From: Branchiostoma floridae
Lineage: Eukaryota; Chordata; Leptocardii; Amphioxiformes; Branchiostomatidae
Reading direction: 5' to 3'
Length of the DNA: 64,000 nt
Assembly: GCF_000003815.2 (NCBI RefSeq)
Contig: NC_049982.1
Location: forward strand, 6,203,216 to 6,267,215
The notes beneath the pieces are model-generated. The model saw nothing but the letters and a program-made list of their open reading frames with translations. It made no database searches and was not told where the DNA came from. Of this stretch, positions 56,438 through 64,000 are shown piece by piece (the stretch's first letter is position 1; every line of letters begins with the position of its first letter). Position numbers and translations under genes: made by a program.

Positions 56438-57040
56438 GGGTGACCGGGAGGCGGCTCGGGAGACCAAGAGAATGGTTACCAGGCCGCGCTAGTCAAGGTG
56501 ACGGGGGCACGGCTCGGCAGACCTGGAGAATGGTTACCAGGCCGTGCTAGTCTCCAGAGTGACGGGGACACGGGTCGGCAGACCTTGAGAATGGTTACCA
56601 GGCCGGCCTAGTCACGTCGACGGGGGCACGGGTCGACAGACTTGGAGAATGGTTACCAGGCCGGCCTACTCAGGGTGACGGGGGCACGGCTCGGCAGACT
56701 TGGAGAATGGTTACCAGGCCGCCCTACTCAGGGTGACGGGGGCACGGCTCGGCAGACCCTTAGAATGGTTACCAGGCAAGGACATTACTGTAAATGCAGA
56801 AATGTTCGCGGTGGATTAATGTTCGCGGTTTTCGCGGTGACCACTTCACCGCGAATTTAAAACCACCGCGAAAATTTTCTATTATGATATTAGATTGCAG
56901 TCTATGGTGTTACCGCGAACTTAAATCCACCGCGAAAAGTCCTTTTTTCCGCTACCGCGAAATTAAATCCCCGCGAACTTAAATACATTTACAGTATATC
57001 CTTGGTCAGGGTGACGGGGCACGGGTCGGGAGACGGCCAG
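56438..57040. repeat. GC-rich minisatellite of about 63-bp units, interrupted by a mobile element
   Basis: Six units with GTGACGGGGGCACGG, CTCGGCAGAC and GAGAATGGTTACCAGGCCG run to 56777. After the element at 56786-56996 a partial seventh unit (GGTCAGGGTGACGGGGCACG, GGGAGAC) resumes at about 57003, so the insertion fell inside the array. Confidence 0.85.
56786..56996. mobile_element. CCGCGAA-rich short element, copy 2
   Basis: Ends TACTGTAAATGCAG and CATTTACAGTA (inverted), same interior order as 30544-30751. A TA border on both sides could be a 2-bp target duplication. Confidence 0.85.
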
Positions 57041-57238
57041 CCCTGGATGTAAAAACCCCACCACCGGATGTCTGCGGCCCGAGACAGTCCCGTGTTGTCT
57101 GTGGGACACCCGATCCGCCGTGTAGCCGAGGCGCGGACGGCTGATTGACGGAGGGGGTCCCGCAGGTGTGACCGGGCTGATCCTGCCGACACCCCACCTC
57201 CGCCAGGGAGGGCATGTTTTACCACCGTTCGTCGTAGC

Positions 57239-57286
57239 TACTCTCCAAGCAGAGGTTGAGTCGCGCAGATATAGTAGTAGTCGGAA
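57239..57286. mobile_element. Solo left end of a TACTCTCC-family MITE
   Basis: TACTCTCCAAGCAGAGG followed by TTGAGTCGCGCAGATATAG and TAGTAGTC, matching the 52197 element; no right end found. Confidence 0.75.
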
Positions 57287-57863
57287 AAATATAGGATATT
57301 TCTCGAGAAGAGATGATATTTAGAATTCAGGAAAAATCAAGATCTGTATCCAAAAGACCAAGCCATCCACTGCTATAAGATAGCGGACTCCACCACGCGG
57401 CTCCCTTTCAAACTGCAGACACACAGGCAGGGGAATCTAACGGAAAATATGTCATTTTCTCCCAAAGAAAAGAGAAGTTTTTTTTTTCTTTCTAACATTC
57501 GAATGAAAGCTCATCTGTATTGGTAGAGTCCATAGTTGTAAAGTTTAAGCTTTGTCAAGCTTTGTCTACGGTTCGCTGCTGACGTCATAAAGAGAATCGT
57601 ACATCTGAAGAAGGTCGACGAGTTTGACCGAAAATTTATGGTGAGTTCGTCATCGAAACGTTGGCTCATGATAAATTTCATGGTTGTGCATAAAGAATTG
57701 TGTGATTAAGTATTTTATTTTATTTACCAACCTGGTGAAATTATTTAAAGATATATATTTTCATTTCAGAAGTATCCGAATGAAGTACGACAGTTATACA
57801 CTGCCACTAAATTCCGCTAGATGGCACTAGCTCACGGTTAGTTGTAATCCGATGTTTGTTTCG

Positions 57864-58522
57864 TAGCCTCTATGAGGCTCCATTGAACGCCGGAAAAGCA
57901 TTAGAAATTGGCCAAGTAGACAGATAACATGCCAGAGGAGTTGCCAGCTAGCCGGAAGTACAGCTTACATACGACCTAGGTCGCAAACTGTACTTCTTGG
58001 GCAGCTAACTCATGTCGATTTGGCCGACTTCTATCACCTATTATAACAATCTGTGAAGCCTGTTAAATGCTTATGTTCCGATCATATTCCTGTGATAGTG
58101 AACGTGAAGTCACATGATGTCTGCAACAGCGTTCTGATGTCTGCAACTGCAGTACTGAGCATGGCACCAAGGGGGCGCTGCTGTACGGCAGAGGTGGTGT
58201 GGGAGACGTCGGTGGACTGGCAGGTTTGTGGTCATCTTGCCGAAATGTGACAAAAGTACAGCCCAACGGAGTTTGAAAGTGCTGGAAAATACTACCCACA
58301 TGTACAGGTAATCATCTTCTACATGTACAGGGACCCCCAAAGCTTATAGACTCTACCAGACGGACTACGCTGGCTATTATCAAGGACCAGGGGAGTTCGG
58401 CCGGCCGCGCAGGGGAAACATGAATCTAAGCGTGGACTGACTCCTCTGACCAATTTACAGATTTTTTTTGCCGAATTCTACGATTCCCGCACCCCTGTAG
58501 GAAGGCCTGGTGGAGGCTACCC
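57864..58522. repeat. Two dispersed repeats: copy 2 of the 39.7-kb repeat, and the intact form of the 31.3-kb outer repeat
   Basis: 57864-58000 pairs with 39713-39865. 58345-58522 pairs with 31327-31790 but lacks the nested insertion, so it serves as an empty-site reference. Confidence 0.75.
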
Positions 58523-61397
58523 AAAGCTCCAGCCAAACTGATTTCCGATGTGAAAATGATGTTGAGGGATTAAACTTGTTGTGATCCTGCATCCCTCTAG
58601 GTTCCTATCTTCTATTGTGCACGTTTGTGGTAGGAGAAGTGCGATTGGCTGTCGGGGACGAAGCACCTGCTACTAGTACTAGTAAGCAATTACACGTCAC
58701 CAATGACGTCACGGGGGCAGCTGTACAGGTTCATCATGATTAGGATCATTCCATTCGAAAGGTCAAGAGGGGTGGCTGGCATATATTATCCCTGTTCCAT
58801 TCCTCATAAGGCTACAGTAAGTAAACTTCATGGATAACATCATTTGAAGACTCGAAGTGTAATGTTAGAAGGTGAAAATTAACTTGATGGGTGAAAAAAA
58901 AATCAAGATGCCTAAATTTTAAAGTACTACAGTCCACCTGGTCTTTGCGGTCACTTTTTGTCGGTCCCTTTCTATTGGCCTATAAAGCATTACTCACCTG
59001 TCCAACCTGTCCAACGTGGCCGCACGATTTCAGGTCCCGAAGATACAGAAACACTGCCTATTGCGGCAACCATACAGCGACCGTATTTCACCCTGCGCCT
59101 CGTATAAAATCGTAGTTTGCGAGGATTTTGAGTTCACGAGTAACTTATCGCTCGTGATCATGATCAATTGATATACATCTTCTCTATACAGGTGGGCCCT
59201 TCTACAATTGTCACCTGTCTATAGTAGCCATGTTCGGCCAGTCCACCGAGTGGCCGCTATAGACAGGTTTAACTGTATGAATTTTGAATTAAAGTTGTAG
59301 CATTTCTCAAGCTGCTGATTTGGCGGAAAAGAAAGGCCCGTTGACCCTGGTACCGGGAGCATGAGAAACATTAGGATTTGATTCACTACATCTGCTTGGA
59401 CATTAGGGTTGAACCCCTATGGAGAGAGTGGTACTTTATCCAGGGCATCACAGCTATGTACTGGGTAGATAGGTTTCTCCATCATGCTACATCTGGGAAC
59501 GCTTTCCCTGAAAAGTCACACGTCGTGTAAACATCCCGAACGATCTGTTAGTACTTGTCGGCAGGACATACAGGAAAGGACAACCCTGGATGATAGAGAC
59601 CCTGCGATGTCAGAAGTAGAACACTCGGGCTGGTATCGGCTCTGCGGCAAACTGGCAACACCGTTTTTTTCTCTGCAGGTGTAGGACTGCTGAGAAAGAT
59701 GGAGAAGAAGTTAACCTGTCTCCTTAGCATTGATCCTCATCAACGGACTTTCTATGATGCACACATAAAGAGTTGTTGCATGTTTGACACACCATACTCT
59801 GTGGCTCAATGTACACGTCTGTTGTCAGCTTTGTATTACCATAGCTTGAATATTAAACTGTATGTTTCTTGCTGGATTTTTTTCGCCATCTCGCATTAGT
59901 TTTGGGGTCTCTAGTGGCTGTCATCCATAAAATTAATCAATGTGGCCAATGTTTTACATTTCTTCTGCCAGCGCAAGTAGTCTGTGCAACAGATAACGCT
60001 GCACTGACCTAACACTTCATGAGAAGTGACTTTCTTGGCAGGTTACCCACAGCCTGGCACATCTCTGCAGTAGTTGTGGCGGTGTGTGTTGCCGCTGGCT
60101 GTTAGTCCAGCCGTGTGGTATGCTGGTCCCCAGCCACACTGCCCGTCACTGAGAGACGCACGTCACAAGTCCTCACAGGTCCTACGTGGAGAAGACGTGT
60201 GGCAAGAACCCTGCCTGACAACTTCAAGATGTCGTCTAGACGGACTTCCTGGCATTGTAGAAAGTCTTAAAACCCTCCAAGATCGAGTTGTTTTACGGTT
60301 GAAGGCAAAACTATCCGGATAACGTTCTGAAGCTAATTAGGATCACGTTTCTGAGATCCCGTTTAAATGCTTTTCTTAAAGAAGAAATGGGCCAAGTTTA
60401 GCTTCACCTTATTTGTTTTTCTAACAGAGTTCACCGTGGCCAAGGTCGTTTTTTGATTGGGACCGAATCCGAGCTCAGAGCGATAACGGGGGAATGTGGC
60501 TATAGGGACAGATCCGATCCCGGGAAAGAGAAGACGACCTACTGCACAGAAATACAAGGCAAATACAATGTAGCAGTGAAATTTTAATTTCAGTTCGACG
60601 AACTGTAGTTCAATAGCATCATTTCATCACACAGATTATCAGTTTCAATAAGATTTGAGCAGACTAGTAATATTAAACTATTTGGCACATATGTATGACA
60701 CATGTTTTATTATCATATTTTTTTTACATTGTATCAATTCGACAACTATAACTTACATACAATAATAGAACGGACGTAGTAGTGAGAGATTCAATTATAC
60801 AAGGTCTTTGCAATATAAAAGTAAAAAAAAAATGGCAAGGAATGCCAGAGGTTGTCAAGGTGTAAACACGTACGTACAATAGCCACAGTACTCGTTTCTT
60901 CAAATCAATGTATGCGGGATGTGGTATGCCGCTTCAATATCATAGAACGATAACATAGAAGCCTTCTGAGTTGTTTGGGTCATGAAAACATCGTCTGACG
61001 TTACCATAGCAACGGGACCGCTTGACTAAATTTAGCCAGCTGTATTGGGAATACTAGCACTCTAAAAATGTTGTGACAGCTTGCAAACGACGTTATCTAA
61101 CACACCTACGCCTTTGGCGACACATTAAAGCGGAATTGGAAAGTTCATTAATTCATATCACATGTGCAATACACGACAAATTGTCGTTTCTACTTCGACA
61201 CATTGTTTTTGTCATCGAATCTTTAGGAAAGCTGTGAACAAAAATGTCCAGGGTGCAATATATCCAGTGTGGACAAGTTTTCATCGTCAATGATTTACGA
61301 AAAAAATGAGTTTAGAATCGACAAAATGGACTAGCAAACCTACCGCTAGAAAAAAGGAATCTATCGCTGGCCACTTGAGAACAGAGAGGCATTCCTT
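58523..61397. other. Intergenic, nothing recognised
   Basis: Contains a solo CATCTGCTTGGA motif near 59390 and the presumed 3' UTR of the VWC gene from about 60700 upward. Frames at 59484-59684 and 60074-60322 match no family known to me. Confidence 0.4.
60706..60711 (-). promoter_or_regulatory. Candidate polyadenylation signal for the VWC gene
   Basis: AATAAA on the minus strand about 690 nt beyond the stop codon, the clearest hexamer I noticed in that 3' region. The AT-rich context makes a chance match possible. Confidence 0.3.
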
Positions 61398-62459
61398 CTA
61401 CACATTCTTCAAGAACAAGTTTCTCAATGTCCAGTCCGTGTCCCTGCGACGCCGCCCATAGCCGCACTCCGGCACGTCGGTGACGCGCACGCAGATGAGC
61501 TCCCCTCCGGTGTACGGGCAGTGACACTGGATGCACGGCTCGTACTCCACCCTGAACTCGGCCCCCGGGCGGTACGTCGTGCCGGCGTGCAAGCAGCCCG
61601 AGGGGTTGGAGGGTCCCCGCGGGTTGACGTGGTACTTCTGGTAGCTGTAGGACCGGGCAGGGGAGTGGTGACTCGGGGCGCAGCCGGGCACGTCCGTCAC
61701 GGTGATGCAGATGAGCTGGCCGCCGGTGTAAGGGCAGTGGCACTGGATGCACGGGTCCTTGCGGCGGCGGAACTCGACGCCGAGCTGGTAGGTGATGCCG
61801 CCGTGCACGCAGCCCCGCGCGCTGGACGCAGCCGGGGGCACCTGGAGGTGCATCTTGCGGTAGTGGTACCCGGCGCGGTACGTGGCGGCGTAGCGGGGCG
61901 AGTCGCTCTGCGAGCCGGCGGGCGAGTCGCCCTGCACGTCGGCGGGCTGGTCGCTCTGAACGTCGCCGACTTGGGAGTCGCCCTGAGGTTGCAAGGCCGC
62001 CTGGACGTTGCGATGCGCCGTCAGAGTCCTCCCCGAGTTGAAGAAGCCGCCCAGGCTCCGAGTGGTGTGCAGCTTCTTGCAGACCAGGTCGCCTCCGTCG
62101 GCGGGACACTTGCACTCGGCCAGGCCGTTCCGGCTGAAGGTATACCCGGCCGGGTAGATGTCGTCTCCCTGCCGGCACCCGATCATGCTGCAGACCGGGC
62201 AGCAGTCGGGCGCGGAGGAGGTGTAGTTGACGCAGTTCTCCGGCAGCGGCTCGCACTTCTCCTCAAACTTGTCCCAGCTGACCGGGTGGTAACAGAGGAC
62301 CTGGCCGCCTCCCTCCGGGCAGATGCACTGCGTGCAGTCGTCCAGCTTCGCCAGCAAGGTGTTGGGCGGGACGTCCTGGCCCTCCCACGTACAGGCAGGA
62401 CCGCAGTGTACCACGGCCAGCGAGCCGGCCAGCGCTACAAAAACCCACAGCCGCCACAT
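61398..62459 (-). CDS. Secreted von Willebrand factor C (VWC)-type cysteine-rich protein, single exon
   Basis: A 353-aa extracellular protein. A signal peptide occupies residues 1-19 (MWRLWVFVALAGSLAVVHC), which fixes the start. A full VWC domain follows, C23-C90, with CTQCIC and the terminal CCPVC, and a sequon NYT at 78-80. A short half-module spans C95-C127 (CKC...C). Residues 128-216 form a low-complexity linker rich in Gly, Asp, Ser and Gln (160-188). Two near-duplicate modules follow, C217-C260 and C289-C332, both with PCIQCHCPYTGG and TDVP. The end is RRRR (336-339) plus a 14-residue tail. VWC proteins (chordin, kielin/chordin-like, brorin types) often bind BMP ligands, but no specific orthologue is recognised and a matrix or peptide-precursor role is possible. 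The coding DNA is much more GC-rich than its surroundings. Long frames on the opposite strand and in another frame here are shadows. Confidence 0.9.
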   Translation of the reverse strand: MWRLWVFVALAGSLAVVHCGPACTWEGQDVPPNTLLAKLDDCTQCICPEGGGQVLCYHPVSWDKFEEKCEPLPENCVNYTSSAPDCCPVCSMIGCRQGDDIYPAGYTFSRNGLAECKCPADGGDLVCKKLHTTRSLGGFFNSGRTLTAHRNVQAALQPQGDSQVGDVQSDQPADVQGDSPAGSQSDSPRYAATYRAGYHYRKMHLQVPPAASSARGCVHGGITYQLGVEFRRRKDPCIQCHCPYTGGQLICITVTDVPGCAPSHHSPARSYSYQKYHVNPRGPSNPSGCLHAGTTYRPGAEFRVEYEPCIQCHCPYTGGELICVRVTDVPECGYGRRRRDTDWTLRNLFLKNV

Positions 62460-64000
62460 CTTGAAGGTAGTCCAACCCCAGTGCTAACCGCAGAAGGAAT
62501 GCCGGGGTCACGGTCTGCACAGTGGTGGAGTTTACAAACACAGCTAGACAGCGGCAAGTAAGTATGTCCCGACGGCAGGCCCCGTTTTCCCTGTTTACTG
62601 CCAAACCGTCTCACCGTGTGGAACCCTGACCTCCTCACTCACATCTGGCGCACACGCCAGGAAAAACAGTGCGGGCTAGGGCTCGAAATACACTCTCTTG
62701 TTACAGCGATGAAGTTTAAAAGACATAAAAATAATGAGAAACACAATACAAAGGTAACTCATTACAAGCAACTGGATACGTTTTGAAAACGATTGGACGT
62801 CCGAGACAAATTTCAATCTTCACATCTTTCGTCAGTGGCGTACCGAAATATCTTACCGTTTCTTAAACTTATTGCATTGATGCTCCTCTGTTATATGATC
62901 TCTATATCTATACATATCCGTCGATGTACCTATCTATATCTGTATACTGCGGAATTCCCCGAGGCCATTGTCCCTGCACTTCTACAGCCTTGACATAGGC
63001 AGATGGAGCTTTAACTCTATCACTTCGTCTGAGCCTCGCCTCTTCCCCCATGACCTCCATGAAAAGCGGCCAGCAGGCCGATTTGAGCTTTCATGGGTAA
63101 ACAAAGGTTCAAGCAAAAAAGAATCCAGGGTTTTGTATGCTACTGCAGAACTGAACCATAACTGTCATAACTCCTACCTACAATTTTTGTACACTGAAAT
63201 ATTGACTCGTTCTTACATCTTGATTAACTGCAATTTTTATTTTTGAAATAGCTCAGTGGTGGGTATTTCGAGCCCTGTACTGCTAATGGCTGCAGAACAA
63301 GTTGGATGTGACAGGAGAGAACAGAGTGGAGAACAATAGCTGGGAGCGAAGTTTCCGCCCAGTTCTATGCCACCTAGAGGCGCCAGAGTTCAAAGTGTGC
63401 TGTTTTGTTAAAGACAAACTGACCTATATGTGTCGAGATGAACCGTGTAGTTAGCCTGGCAAGCCTGTACAATGGATCCGGAGTGACATTTTACTTCTCA
63501 CTCCGCTTAATACCGTCTGAAAAGATGCTGTATTCAGCCGGCCGAATAAATCAGATCAAATCAAATGAAACCAAATCAAAGAGGCTACTCGTTTCGACGG
63601 GTGCGCTCCAGTCCAAAGACGCGTAATGTCACTGTTAAACATCAGGAAAATGGATCGGACGACAAGTCTGCGAGATCTCTATATATGGCATTGCGACATT
63701 CTGCATAAAAACAAACGAACAACACAAATGACCTTTCAATTCAAGTTGACATTTTCGGTTGTAGAGTACCCGCTGTTGTTGTAGAGTATCATTGAGCGAG
63801 ATCGGACAATGATTTCAGGTCCGCGAGAAACATCCAGTGTGATAGCCTAAGGGAAGAGATTTTCAGGTTAACAAAACGCTCTCGAGAGTGTCTGGCATTT
63901 TTTCAAGCGATCAACAAATACTACCGATTGAACGGAAGTTTGTCGACTGCGTGAAAGGGGCTTTGGGAGGTCATAGCCTCACCAGATTCCTTTGCCTGTA
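62460..64000. other. 5' flank of the VWC gene and window end, nothing else recognised
   Basis: The first few hundred bases should hold the minus-strand promoter of the VWC gene; no TATA box was identified. The rest is AT-rich without a recognisable gene. Confidence 0.4.

Noticed and set aside
61312-62256. 314-aa minus-strand frame
   Set aside because: It is a frame-shifted shadow of the VWC gene; cysteine modules and signal peptide are only in the other frame.
61521-62561. 346-aa open frame on the plus strand
   Set aside because: It is antisense to the VWC gene, rich in Arg/Ala/Val from GC content, and has no recognisable domain.

Overview
This is eukaryotic, intron-rich, AT-leaning DNA, most likely from a cephalochordate (amphioxus, Branchiostoma type). 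The basis is an invertebrate-deuterostome style WT1 gene with vertebrate-like zinc-finger exon boundaries but no KTS splice site, small scattered genes, and a very high load of short inverted-repeat (MITE and foldback) elements, minisatellites and microsatellites. The species call is inference; no rRNA or mitochondrial marker is present.

Five genes can be supported. (1) 2110-11305, plus strand: a complete 13-exon MFSD2-like transporter whose predicted splices stay in frame for 521 aa. (2) 17551-37634, minus strand: a complete WT1-like transcription factor in six coding exons (371 aa), with a 16.8-kb first intron full of repeats. (3) 42095-42176, plus strand: tRNA-Ser(CGA) with internal A and B boxes and a T6 terminator. 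(4) 45259-46683, minus strand: a single-exon, 474-aa rhodopsin-class receptor that lacks several canonical activation residues. (5) 61398-62459, minus strand: a single-exon, 353-aa secreted VWC-type cysteine-rich protein. The genes do not form a functional cluster; they look like ordinary neighbours.

Between and inside them lie repeats. 11.3-17.5 kb holds a palindromic hAT-like element, a second foldback, a five-copy array of about 175 bp and a 554-bp MITE. WT1 intron 1 contains several MITEs, a triplicated GA-rich block, a GC-rich stretch and a nested insertion. 38-42 kb has a cluster of foldback elements, two of them side by side sharing three copies of one 9-bp target repeat. 43.15-44.34 kb is a 1.2-kb TG-rich tract. 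46.7-61.4 kb has no recognisable gene and is dominated by an AT-rich repeat array, an 8-bp-TSD hAT-like element, 9-bp-TSD MITEs, an array of about 150 bp and a GC-rich minisatellite split by another element.

The strongest new-looking signal is a set of short TIR elements ending in TACTCTCC or TAGCCT. Several carry directly visible 9-bp target-site duplications, which suggests one Mutator-like mobilising system acting on several non-autonomous families. No transposase gene is in the window.
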